A DNA stretch of 38,904 nucleotides from the NCBI GenBank assembly GCA_045807225.1, contig JBJMHU010000133.1:1-38904 (forward strand), read 5' to 3'. Under the pieces are notes generated by a model. It searched no databases, was not told the origin of the DNA, and saw only the letters and a list, made by a program, of their open reading frames with translations. A program made the position numbers and the translations under genes. Numbering within the stretch: position 1 is the first letter of the stretch; each line of letters begins with the position of its first letter. Origin of the DNA: Fodinibacter sp045807225 (GTDB lineage: Bacteria; Actinomycetota; Actinomycetes; Actinomycetales; Dermatophilaceae). Shown in pieces: positions 31,474 through 38,795 of the stretch.

Positions 31474-32193
31474 GTGCGGATCCTCTCGGTCTCGGATCTG
31501 CACTACCGCCTTCCGCACTACGACTGGCTCGTCAAGGCAGCGGCGGATGCCGATGTCGTGGTCCTGGCCGGCGACCTCGCCGACGTCGTGAGCCCGGTGC
31601 CGCACGAGGTGCAGGCGGTCGTGCTGAGCACCTACCTGTCCCGGCTGGCCGAGCACTCGCTCGTGCTGGCCTCCTCGGGCAACCACGACCTCGACGGGCC
31701 CGGTGCCAACGGCGAGCAGGTGGCCGGCTGGCTGCGCCGCGTCGCCGACGACCGCGTGGTCGTCGACGGCGCCTCGGTCGACGTCGACGGCATCCGCTTC
31801 ACCGTCTGCCCGTGGTGGGACGGCTCGCTGACGCGCGACGAGGTCGACGCGCAGCTGGCCGCCGCCGCGGTCGACCGACCTGGGCGGTGGGTGTGGGTCT
31901 ACCACTCGCCCCCGGCGGGCACGGTGCTGTGCCGCGACGGCCGGCGCGAGTTCCCCGACCACGACCTCGCCGCGTGGATCGAGCAGTACCAGCCCGACGT
32001 CGTCATCTGCGGCCACATCCACCAGGCCCCGTGGGCCAAGGGCGGCTCGTGGCACGCCCGGCTCGGGCGCACCCAGGTGTTCAACGCGGGCAAGCAGATC
32101 GGGCACGTGCCGCCGCACATCACCTTCGACACCGACCAGGGCACCGCGCACTGGTTCGGGGTGTTCGACAGCGAGACCATCCAGCTGGGCTGA
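31474..32193 (+). CDS. Calcineurin-like metallophosphoesterase
   Basis: 239 residues. All five metal motifs are seen: SDLHY (Asp8, His10), LAGDLAD, SSGNHDLDG, VYHSPP and CGHIHQ. It is a compact one-domain enzyme of the class that includes CpdA/Rv0805 cAMP phosphodiesterases, but the substrate cannot be fixed by these motifs. Its place eleven bases after an MBL hydrolase and close to a cyclase makes a cyclic-nucleotide or phosphodiester substrate reasonable. GTG 31465 is also possible; GTG 31474 is preferred because a TAGAGT hexamer ends seven bases before it and no Shine-Dalgarno is present. Confidence 0.88.
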   Translation: MRILSVSDLHYRLPHYDWLVKAAADADVVVLAGDLADVVSPVPHEVQAVVLSTYLSRLAEHSLVLASSGNHDLDGPGANGEQVAGWLRRVADDRVVVDGASVDVDGIRFTVCPWWDGSLTRDEVDAQLAAAAVDRPGRWVWVYHSPPAGTVLCRDGRREFPDHDLAAWIEQYQPDVVICGHIHQAPWAKGGSWHARLGRTQVFNAGKQIGHVPPHITFDTDQGTAHWFGVFDSETIQLG

Positions 32194-32210
32194 CGCCCGG
32201 GCGGTGGGGC

Positions 32211-32705
32211 TCAGTGCCCCTCGTGCTGCTCCTCGGGGTCGCGGGCGGAGCCGGTGCGCGGCCGCGGCGCCTGGTGGTGCACCAGCGTGTCGAGGATGCG
32301 GTCGATCATCGCCATGTGGTCGTCGTGGCCGGCGAACTGCCGCTTGACGTCGACGAGGTACTGGGTGAGCCCGTCGAGCCGGGCCGCGGTCATCTGCAGC
32401 ACGCCCAGGGCGGCGCCGGGGCGCTGCCGGAAGAAGGTCTCCGGGTCGTCGATGACGCGCACCACGACCTCGGTCGTCGCACGCGCGGTGGCGGTGGCCG
32501 GCTTGTCGAGGATCCACGACATCTCACCGAAGACGGCGCCGCCGTGGGCGATCCGCGCGAAGGGCGTGCCGTCGCGCTCGACCGTCACCGTGCCCGACAC
32601 CAGCACCAGCATCCGCGAGGGCGGCGCGCCCTCGGTGATGAGCACGTCACCGGCGGCCAGCTGCTCCAGCGGCAGGTCTGCACACAGCTCGAGCATCTCG
32701 GTCAC
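32211..32705 (-). CDS. Stand-alone cyclic-nucleotide-binding-fold protein (Crp-like sensor without HTH)
   Basis: 164 residues. Residues 1-110 form a cNMP-binding beta-roll: LPLEQLAAGDVLITEGAPP, LVLVSGTVTVERDG and FGEMSWILDKPATATARA. In the phosphate-binding cassette the Arg that contacts the cyclic phosphate (RxA) is replaced by Ala, so nucleotide binding is uncertain. The last 55 residues are helical and charged and end in a hydrophilic tail; there is no DNA-binding domain, so it would act through protein contacts. An in-frame ATG at 32714 lies inside a CATAAT -10 hexamer (32718 down to 32713), seven bases before GTG 32705, so 32705 is preferred. It converges on the phosphoesterase gene with a 17-base gap. 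Confidence 0.75.
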   Translation of the reverse strand: MTEMLELCADLPLEQLAAGDVLITEGAPPSRMLVLVSGTVTVERDGTPFARIAHGGAVFGEMSWILDKPATATARATTEVVVRVIDDPETFFRQRPGAALGVLQMTAARLDGLTQYLVDVKRQFAGHDDHMAMIDRILDTLVHHQAPRPRTGSARDPEEQHEGH

Positions 32706-32712
32706 GCGCCCC

Positions 32713-32718
32713 ATTATG
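32713..32718 (-). promoter_or_regulatory. -10 element CATAAT for the cNMP-binding-fold gene
   Basis: On the minus strand CATAAT (five of six bases of TATAAT) is followed by seven bases and GTG 32705, the leaderless layout. It lies in a spacer otherwise very GC-rich. Confidence 0.45.
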
Positions 32719-32749
32719 GGCCGTGTCCGGGGCCAGGGTCGGCAGGAGG

Positions 32750-32871
32750 TCAGCCCTCGAGGTCGAGGTCGTCGACCCACGCCCGATCCGGGTGCCGCTC
32801 GCCGGTGGGTCCAGCACGCCGGTCGTGACCACGACCCCGAGCAGCACCAGCGCTCCGCCGGTGGCCCTCAC
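32750..32871 (-). pseudogene. Possible frameshifted small protein downstream of the S9 peptidase
   Basis: From GTG 32871 one frame reads RATGGALVLLGVVVTTGVLD, a plausible membrane helix. A one-base shift near the proline codons leads to TGERHPDRAWVDDLDLEG and a stop at 32750, which looks like a natural acidic C-terminus. The unshifted frame instead runs antisense-like into the next gene. This may be a decayed gene or a chance resemblance; there is no clear Shine-Dalgarno. Confidence 0.25.
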
Positions 32872-32911
32872 GCGTTGGGGCTGGTCAGCGGGCCCGCCCA
32901 GGACGAGGGTC

Positions 32912-34792
32912 TCAGACGTCGTCGCCGAGCCGGAGCGCCCGCCGGTAGAACGCCACCTCGCGGGTCAGCGCGTCGATGATCGTCTCGGCCCGCCGGAAGC
33001 CGTGCCCCTCACCCGCATAGACCGTGAGCTCGACCTCCCGGCCGGCGGCCCGCATCGCCTCAGCCATGTCGCGGGCCTGCGCCAGCGGCACCACCATGTC
33101 GTCGGCGCCCTGGAGCAGGAGGAGCTCGCCGTGCAGGTCCTCGACGTGGTGGATCGGCGAGCGCTCCCGGTAGACCGCCTCGCCCTCGGGCCACGGAGCC
33201 ACCAGCCGGTCGAGGTAACGCGACTCGAACTTGTGCGTGTCGGTGGCCAGGGCCGCGAGGTCGGCCACGCCGAAGAGGCTGGTGCCGGCCGCGAAGGCGC
33301 TGCTGGTCGTCATCGCCCGCAGCACGGCGTACCCACCGGCGCTGCCACCGCGGATGGCGAGCCGGGCCGGGTCGACCTCACCGGCCGCGGCCAGCGAGGT
33401 GGCGCCGGTGACGCAGTCGTCGATGTCGAGCAGCCCCCACCGGCCGAGCAGGCGCTCACGGTAGGCGCGCCCGTAGCCGCTGCTGCCGGAGTAGTTGACG
33501 TGCAGCACCGCGAACCCGCGGGTCGTCCAGAACTGCGTCCCGATGGACAAGGACGCCTCGGTGCGGGCCGTCGGGCCGCCGTGCACCATGACGACCAGGG
33601 GTGGCAGCTCGCGCTCGGGTCCCTCGGTGCCCGCCGCGCGCGGACGGTGCAGCAGCCCGTGCACCGTCAGCCCGTCGGTGTCGGTCCACGTCCAGGGCTG
33701 CGCGGGCGACACGTCGGCCGGGTCGATCTCGAGAGTGCCGGCCGTGGTGAGCACCCGGGGCACCTCGCGCAGTGGTCCGCGGACGACCTCGGGCAGCCGG
33801 TCGGCCAGGCCGCGGCGCAGGGCCAGCTCGCCGTCGACGGCCTGCAGCTGGTCGAGGGCGACGCCCTCGACCAGCAGGGGCTCCACCTGGCGGGTGCGGG
33901 CGTCGAGCAGCCCGAGCTCCGCGGTGGGGCCGTCCCACCAGCGCACCACCGCACGGTCGGCGTCGAGCACGGCGAGGTCGACCATGCCCAGCGACCACTG
34001 GGGCGAGGCGTGGTCGACGCGTGCCTCGTGCAGGGCGACCGGGCCGGCCCCGGTGTCGCGGTGCACCGTCCACCACCCGGACTCGTCGGACAGGAACCAC
34101 AGGGCACCGTCCGGACCGAAGGTCGGCTGCACCACGGAGATGCCGTCTCCGCCGGCGACGACGACGGCATCGCCGGTGCCCTGCTCGTCGAGCCCGGCAC
34201 GGCGCAGCTCGGTGGAGTCCCACGGCATGTTCGGGTGGTTCCAGGCGACCCATGCGAGCGACCGGCCGTCGGGCGAGAGCGCCGGGCGCGACACGAAGTC
34301 GGTGCCGGTGGCAAGCACCACGCCGCCGTCGGCGTTGTCACCGCGCAGGTCGAGCCGCACCAGCTCGTTGGCCGGTTCGGGCTCGCGGGAGTGGTCCTCG
34401 CGTACCGCGAAGACGTAATCACCGTGCAGCACCAGGCCTCCGTAGCGCCACGGGCCGGGCGGGGTGATGGCCTCGGGTTCCGTCGTCCCGGCATCCAGCC
34501 GGTGCACCCGGTCGTCACCGGCGTCCGAGAACACGACGGTGCCGTCGAGCACGGCATACGCACCTCCGCCGTACTCGTGCACCCGGCTGCGCACGTCCCA
34601 GGGGGCGGCCAGCACCTCGCGCTGCCGGATGCCGTCGTCGCGGACGAGTGCGGTGCGGCCGCGCTCGGCCGGCCGGCCGGCCAGCCAGTAGGTGTCGGGG
34701 CCGTCGACGCGCACCTCGTCGAGCGACGCCTGGCCGGTGGCGAGTGACTCGGGCGAGATCGAGGACGGCCAGGTGCCGTAGGGGAGGCGCAT
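32912..34792 (-). CDS. S9 family peptidase (prolyl oligopeptidase-like)
   Basis: 626 residues, cytoplasmic. The N-terminal 350 residues are a beta-propeller with repeated blade motifs (FVSRPALSPDGRSLAWVAW, FGPDGALWFLSDESGWW). The alpha/beta-hydrolase domain follows: VVMVHGGPTARTE (oxyanion), nucleophile Ser484 in GGSAGGYA, Asp565 in GADDMVV and His597 in GEGHGF. It cleaves short peptides, by family usually dipeptides or acyl-peptides. The ATG at 34792 has a TACGGT -10 six bases upstream (minus strand), so the transcript is probably leaderless. It is divergent from the phosphotransferase with only 18 bases between starts. Confidence 0.92.
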   Translation of the reverse strand: MRLPYGTWPSSISPESLATGQASLDEVRVDGPDTYWLAGRPAERGRTALVRDDGIRQREVLAAPWDVRSRVHEYGGGAYAVLDGTVVFSDAGDDRVHRLDAGTTEPEAITPPGPWRYGGLVLHGDYVFAVREDHSREPEPANELVRLDLRGDNADGGVVLATGTDFVSRPALSPDGRSLAWVAWNHPNMPWDSTELRRAGLDEQGTGDAVVVAGGDGISVVQPTFGPDGALWFLSDESGWWTVHRDTGAGPVALHEARVDHASPQWSLGMVDLAVLDADRAVVRWWDGPTAELGLLDARTRQVEPLLVEGVALDQLQAVDGELALRRGLADRLPEVVRGPLREVPRVLTTAGTLEIDPADVSPAQPWTWTDTDGLTVHGLLHRPRAAGTEGPERELPPLVVMVHGGPTARTEASLSIGTQFWTTRGFAVLHVNYSGSSGYGRAYRERLLGRWGLLDIDDCVTGATSLAAAGEVDPARLAIRGGSAGGYAVLRAMTTSSAFAAGTSLFGVADLAALATDTHKFESRYLDRLVAPWPEGEAVYRERSPIHHVEDLHGELLLLQGADDMVVPLAQARDMAEAMRAAGREVELTVYAGEGHGFRRAETIIDALTREVAFYRRALRLGDDV

Positions 34793-34797
34793 CGCCC

Positions 34798-34804
34798 TAC
34801 CGTA
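34798..34804. promoter_or_regulatory. Shared bidirectional -10 TACCGTA for two leaderless genes
   Basis: The seven bases TACCGTA give TACCGT on the plus strand, seven bases before ATG 34811, and TACGGT on the minus strand, six bases before ATG 34792. Neither gene has a usable Shine-Dalgarno in the 18-base gap. Each promoter's -35 must lie inside the opposite coding region. Confidence 0.55.
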
Positions 34805-34810
34805 TGACCG

Positions 34811-35812
34811 ATGGAGCGGGTCTACGCCGAGCTCGACGAGGCCGAACAGGTCGAGGTGCTGCGCCGGGTCGCCCTGGACGCCGCGGAGGCCTTCGGGTTC
34901 GGCGTGCGCGACCTCACCCTGGTGCTGCACGGGTTCAACACCACCTTCGCGCTCGACACGGACGACGGGCGGCGCCTGGCCCTGCGGGTCAACACCAACT
35001 CGCAGAGCACCCCGGCCCACATCGCCGCCCAGCAGTCGTGGCTGCACGCCCTGGCCACCGAGACCGACGTGCTGGTGCCGGACCCGGTTGCGGCGCCGGG
35101 CGGAGGCTGGCACGTCGCGGTCGAGTGCCCGATCTGGGGAGGCCCCCTGAACGCCACGGTCGCGTCGTGGCTCGACGGCGACGACGTCGGGCGGTGTGAC
35201 GCCGAGCAGGCGCAGGTCCTCGGACGCACGATGGCGGCCCTGCACGACCACGCCGAGGGGTTCAGCCTGCCGCCGGGGGCGCACCTCACGGTGTTCGACG
35301 AGCCGCTGTGCCACGACCAGAGCCTGCTCGAGGGCCCGGTGCCGCTGCGGCACGGCCATGCCGAGGTGGTGGCCCGGTCGCTCGCGCTCTGCCGGCGGCG
35401 GTTCGACGAGGTGTATGCCGGCCGGCGCCCGATCGTGCTGCACGGCGACCTGCACGGCGGCAACCTGAAGTGGCATGCGGGGCGCCTGGGGGTCTTCGAC
35501 CTCGACGACGCCGGCTTCGGGGTTCCGGCGCTCGACCTGGCCATCTCGACGTTCTACCTGCGCGACGGCGAGCCGGCCGTGGAGGAGGCCCTGCGTCAGG
35601 GCTACGCCGAGGTGCGGGCCCTGCCCGACGTGTCCGACGAGCAGTTCGAGGCGCTCGTCGCGGCCCGGCAGCTGCTGCTGGCGAACAGCCTGCTCCTGAG
35701 CAGCACGGCATCCCTGCGCGAGGAGGCCACCGCCTACCTCGACGTCACCGTCGAGCGCCTGAGCGGGTGGCTCCACACCGGGCGGTTCGAGCGGTCGCCC
35801 GCGGCCGGATAA
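34811..35812 (+). CDS. APH-family phosphotransferase (aminoglycoside/choline kinase-like)
   Basis: 333 residues of the protein-kinase-like APH fold. The N-lobe includes LTLVLHGFNTTFALDTDDG and LALRVNTNS with the ATP Lys position replaced by Arg. The catalytic loop is HGDLHGGNL (His211 to Leu219 region, Asp213) and the metal motif FDLDDAGFG (Asp230). It phosphorylates a small hydroxylated substrate; in this family that may be homoserine, choline, fructosamine or an aminoglycoside, and resistance should not be assumed. The start is fixed by a TACCGT hexamer seven bases upstream. Confidence 0.85.
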   Translation: MERVYAELDEAEQVEVLRRVALDAAEAFGFGVRDLTLVLHGFNTTFALDTDDGRRLALRVNTNSQSTPAHIAAQQSWLHALATETDVLVPDPVAAPGGGWHVAVECPIWGGPLNATVASWLDGDDVGRCDAEQAQVLGRTMAALHDHAEGFSLPPGAHLTVFDEPLCHDQSLLEGPVPLRHGHAEVVARSLALCRRRFDEVYAGRRPIVLHGDLHGGNLKWHAGRLGVFDLDDAGFGVPALDLAISTFYLRDGEPAVEEALRQGYAEVRALPDVSDEQFEALVAARQLLLANSLLLSSTASLREEATAYLDVTVERLSGWLHTGRFERSPAAG

Positions 35813-35841
35813 CCGCATCGCAGGCACCGGCCCGCCCTCGA

Positions 35842-35872
35842 TACCCTTGGCGCAGGGCCGCCCTCGCGGCCC
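35842..35872 (+). promoter_or_regulatory. thrS promoter (-10) and leader hairpin
   Basis: TACCCT (35842-35847) is a fair -10, giving a leader of about 50 bases. The leader starts with a 7-bp hairpin GGGCCGC-CCTC-GCGGCCC (35855-35872). The leader is too short for a T-box, so classical tRNA-sensing control is unlikely. Confidence 0.4.
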
Positions 35873-35902
35873 GACACACCGACACCACCAGGAGTCCCTG
35901 CC

Positions 35903-37888
35903 ATGTCTGCCCAGATCACCGTCCACGTCGCGCAGAGCGAGCGATCGGTGCCGGAGCAGACCACCGCCGGCGAGCTCTTCGACGGCGACCGCTCCGTGCT
36001 GGTCGCCCGGGTCAACGGCGAGCTGCGCGACCTCGCGCACGTGCTGGCCGACGGCGACGTCGTCGAGCCGGTCACCGCGGCGCAGCAGGACGGCCTCGAC
36101 GTGCTGCGGCACTCCGCCGCCCACGTGCTCGCGCAGGCCGTGCAGGAGGTGCACCCCGATGCCAGGCTGGGCATCGGCCCGCCGATCCGTGACGGCTTCT
36201 ACTACGACTTCGACGTCGAGACCCCGTTCACCCCCGAGGACCTGCGGGCGCTCGAGAAGGTGATGCAGCGCATCGTCAACGAGGGGCAGACCTTCCACCG
36301 GCGCGAGATCTCGGACGACGACGCCCTCGTCGAGCTGGCCGGTGAGCCGTACAAGTGCGAGCTGATCGGCCTGAAGGGTGGTGCGTCCGAGACCGCCGCC
36401 GAGGGGGCCTCCGTGGAAGTGGGCGGCGCGCAGCTCACCATCTACGACAACCTGCGGCGCGACGGCAGCCGCGCCTGGGGCGACCTGTGCCGCGGCCCGC
36501 ACGTGCCGACCACCAAGGTGCTCGGCAACGCCTTCAAGCTGATGCGCAGCGCCGCCGCCTACTGGCGAGGCTCGGAGAAGAACCCGCAGCTGCAGCGGGT
36601 CTACGGCACCGCGTGGCCGACCAAGGACGAGATGAAGGCCTACCTCGACCGGCTGGCCGAGGCCGAGAAGCGCGACCACCGCAAGCTCGGCGCCGAGCTC
36701 GACCTGTTCAGCTTCCCCGACGAGCTGGGCTCGGGCCTGGCGGTGTTCCACCCCAAGGGCGGCATCATCAAGCGCGAGATGGAGGACTACGTGCGCCGCC
36801 GGCACATCGAGGAGGGCTTCCAGTACGTCGGCACCCCGCACATCAGCAAGGACGGGCTGTTCCACACCTCGGGGCACCTGCCGTACTACGCCGACACCAT
36901 GTTCCCGCCGATGGAGTTCGAGGGCACCGAGTACCGGCTCAAGGCGATGAACTGCCCGATGCACAACCTCATCTACCGCTCGCGGGGGCGCTCCTACCGG
37001 GAGCTGCCGCTGCGCCTGTTCGAGTTCGGCTCGGTCTACCGCTTCGAGAAGTCCGGCGTGGTGCACGGCCTGACCCGCGTGCGGGGCATGACCCAGGACG
37101 ACTCGCACAGCTACGTCACGGCCCAGCAGGCGCCGGGCGAGATCAAGCACCTGCTGAACTTCGTGCTGTCGCTGCTGCGCGACTTCGGGATGGACGACTA
37201 CTACCTCGAGCTGTCCACCCGCGAGACCGAGGGCGACAAGAAGGACAAGTTCATCGGGTCCGACGCCGAGTGGGAGGTCGCGACCGACGTGCTGCGCGAC
37301 GTCGCCACCGAGTCCGGCCTCGAGCTCGTCCTCGACGCGGGCGGCGCGGCGTACTACGGCCCGAAGATCTCGGTGCAGGCGCGCGACGCCATCGGGCGCA
37401 CCTGGCAGATGTCGACCATCCAGTACGACTTCAACCAGCCGGCCCGCTTCGGGCTGGAGTACCAGGCGTCCGACGGCACCCGCCAGCAGCCGGTCATGAT
37501 CCACTCGGCGAAGTTCGGCTCCATCGAGCGGTTCTTCGGGGTGCTGGTCGAGCACTACGCCGGCGCGTTCCCGGTGTGGCTGTCGCCGGTGCAGGCCCTG
37601 GGCATCCCGGTCGCTGAGGAGTTCGACGAGTACCTCGGTGGGGTGCTGGCCCGGATGCGGGCGCACGGCATCCGCACCGAGCTCGACGCGAGCGACGACC
37701 GGTTCCCGAAGAAGATCCGCAACGCGAGCAAGGCCAAGGTGCCCTACGTCCTCATCGCGGGGGAGGACGACCGCTCCGCGGGAGCGGTCTCGTTCCGCTA
37801 CCGCGACGGCACCCAGAAGAACGGCGTGCCGGTCGACGACGCCATCGCCGAGATCACCGCGGCCATCGCCGACCGACGACAGGTGTGA
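35903..37888 (+). CDS. thrS: Threonine--tRNA ligase
   Basis: 661 residues, full length. Order of domains: TGS (about 1-65, ITVHVAQSERSVPEQTTAGE) and the editing domain with the HxxxH zinc motif in RHSAAHVLAQAV and GDLCRGPHV. The class II catalytic core follows, with zinc Cys351 in MNCPMHN, motif 2 VYRFEKSG, DDSHSYV and motif 3 near FPVWLSPVQ. The C-terminal anticodon-binding domain ends YVLIAGEDDRSAGAVSFRYRDG. It charges tRNA-Thr and edits Ser-tRNA-Thr in the cytoplasm. AGGAG lies nine bases before ATG 35903. Confidence 0.98.
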   Translation: MSAQITVHVAQSERSVPEQTTAGELFDGDRSVLVARVNGELRDLAHVLADGDVVEPVTAAQQDGLDVLRHSAAHVLAQAVQEVHPDARLGIGPPIRDGFYYDFDVETPFTPEDLRALEKVMQRIVNEGQTFHRREISDDDALVELAGEPYKCELIGLKGGASETAAEGASVEVGGAQLTIYDNLRRDGSRAWGDLCRGPHVPTTKVLGNAFKLMRSAAAYWRGSEKNPQLQRVYGTAWPTKDEMKAYLDRLAEAEKRDHRKLGAELDLFSFPDELGSGLAVFHPKGGIIKREMEDYVRRRHIEEGFQYVGTPHISKDGLFHTSGHLPYYADTMFPPMEFEGTEYRLKAMNCPMHNLIYRSRGRSYRELPLRLFEFGSVYRFEKSGVVHGLTRVRGMTQDDSHSYVTAQQAPGEIKHLLNFVLSLLRDFGMDDYYLELSTRETEGDKKDKFIGSDAEWEVATDVLRDVATESGLELVLDAGGAAYYGPKISVQARDAIGRTWQMSTIQYDFNQPARFGLEYQASDGTRQQPVMIHSAKFGSIERFFGVLVEHYAGAFPVWLSPVQALGIPVAEEFDEYLGGVLARMRAHGIRTELDASDDRFPKKIRNASKAKVPYVLIAGEDDRSAGAVSFRYRDGTQKNGVPVDDAIAEITAAIADRRQV

Positions 37889-37909
37889 CGGCCGTCTCCG
37901 GTGCTTGCG

Positions 37910-37975
37910 GTCTCGCCACGTCTCGCTGGTCGAGACGTGCCGAGCCGCTCCGCCAGGGTCTCGCCACGTGCGTCA
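37910..37975. repeat. REP-like intergenic palindromic element
   Basis: Two copies of GTCTCGCCACGT (37910-37921 and 37958-37969) flank a perfect 9-bp hairpin CACGTCTCG-CTGGT-CGAGACGTG (37917-37939). GGTCTCG/CTGGTCGAGACG words recur as dispersed repeats in related actinobacterial genomes. It lies just after thrS and may also end its transcript. A tandem ACGACACGCCG x2 follows at 37977-37998. Confidence 0.5.
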
Positions 37976-38036
37976 CACGACACGCCGACGACACGCCGAC
38001 ACGTGAAGCAGCCGGCAACTTCCTGGCCGAAACCAC

Positions 38037-38065
38037 TTGCCGCGCACCGGATCCAGGACTAGACA
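38037..38065 (+). promoter_or_regulatory. Candidate promoter of the structured RNA
   Basis: TTGCCG (38037-38042), a 17-base spacer and TAGACA (38060-38065) form the best sigma-70-like match in this spacer. Transcription would begin near 38072. Confidence 0.4.
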
Positions 38066-38069
38066 TGGT

Positions 38070-38252
38070 CCTACTTCACCACCTCGGTGGTGAGGGGATC
38101 GAGGAAAGACCGAGCGTCAGCCCGAGCGGTTCGCCGCGCGGAGCCGCCCTGTGACGAGGGTGGTGGGCGACCGGAGTCTGCCTCGTGAGACGAGGAGCGT
38201 CACGCCGAGTCACCAGAGGCGCCGGGACAACTCATACTTGTCCCGGCGCCTC
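38070..38252 (+). ncRNA. Candidate structured non-coding RNA
   Basis: Between thrS and the GNAT gene there is no credible ORF, but the stretch after the promoter folds repeatedly. It holds TCACCAC-CTCG-GTGGTGA (38076-38093), GCGG-TTCG-CCGC (38126-38137), CCTCGT-GAG-ACGAGG (38181-38195) and a closing 15-bp terminator. Length about 180 bases. No known RNA family was recognised; it could also be the 5' leader of the GNAT gene. The 5' end is approximate. Confidence 0.35.
38216..38252 (+). terminator. Strong 15-bp terminator hairpin
   Basis: Perfect stem GAGGCGCCGGGACAA / TTGTCCCGGCGCCTC with the 7-base loop CTCATAC. It lies 45 bases before the GNAT start and over 320 bases after thrS, so it most likely ends the candidate RNA rather than thrS. 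Confidence 0.75.
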
Positions 38253-38297
38253 ACCCTTGTGCCTGCCGATGCCGCCCCGATGGGCCATGCTGGAGGC

Positions 38298-38795
38298 ATG
38301 GACAGCGACGACGCCACGGTTCGGGCGGACGACGTCTCGGTGCGTGAGGCGCGGCCGTCCGACGCGTTCTCGGTCGGGGCGCTGCACATCCAGGACGAGC
38401 GCGAGCAGGGCCACGCCGTGCCGCCCGGCTTCCTCGACGCGCTGTCCGATGCCTGGCTGCGCGACCGGGCCCGGCGCACCTGGGTGGCGGAGGACTCCCG
38501 CGGCCGCCCGCTCGGGGTGCTGCACGGCAGCCGGGTGCAGAAGCTGCCGAGCGCGCACCGCCCGGCCGACGCGTGGTTCCACGTGAGCCTGCTCTTCGTC
38601 ACCCGGGACGCCCGCGGCTGCGGTGTGGGCCAGCAGCTGCTCGAGGCGCTGCTGGCCTGGGCCCAGGCGGACGGGGTGACCCGCGTGCAGCTCAACGCCG
38701 TGCCAGAGGCCCGCACCCTCTACGAGCGGATGGGGTTCGGCCCCCCGTCGGAGCGGCTGATGGAGCTGCGGATCAGCGACCGAAGTCGGCGTTGA
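38298..38795 (+). CDS. GNAT family N-acetyltransferase
   Basis: 165 residues. The acetyl-CoA motif A is LLFVTRDARGCGVGQQLLEA, followed by WAQADGVTRVQLNAVPEART and the terminal LYERMGFGP. The opening VREARPSDAFSVGALHI is typical of the fold. Substrate unknown. GGAGG stands only one base before ATG 38298, too close to act as a normal Shine-Dalgarno; a CATGCT hexamer (38286-38291) six bases before the ATG suggests a leaderless start instead. Its last 23 bases overlap the convergent VOC gene. Confidence 0.87.
   Translation: MDSDDATVRADDVSVREARPSDAFSVGALHIQDEREQGHAVPPGFLDALSDAWLRDRARRTWVAEDSRGRPLGVLHGSRVQKLPSAHRPADAWFHVSLLFVTRDARGCGVGQQLLEALLAWAQADGVTRVQLNAVPEARTLYERMGFGPPSERLMELRISDRSRR

Noticed and set aside
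34811..35812. Aminoglycoside resistance gene
   Set aside because: The APH fold is shared by many metabolic kinases, and no resistance context or mobile element is near.
35848..35902. T-box leader for thrS
   Set aside because: The leader is only about 50 bases with one small hairpin and lacks a T-box sequence or specifier arrangement.
34793..37666. Long minus-strand extension upstream of the S9 peptidase
   Set aside because: It is antisense to thrS and the phosphotransferase; the peptidase homology starts at 34792.
38095..38120. GAGGAAAGACC segment resembling the RNase P RNA word GAGGAAAGUCC
   Set aside because: The rest of the RNase P core and its length (about 400 bases) are missing, and the base after the match differs.
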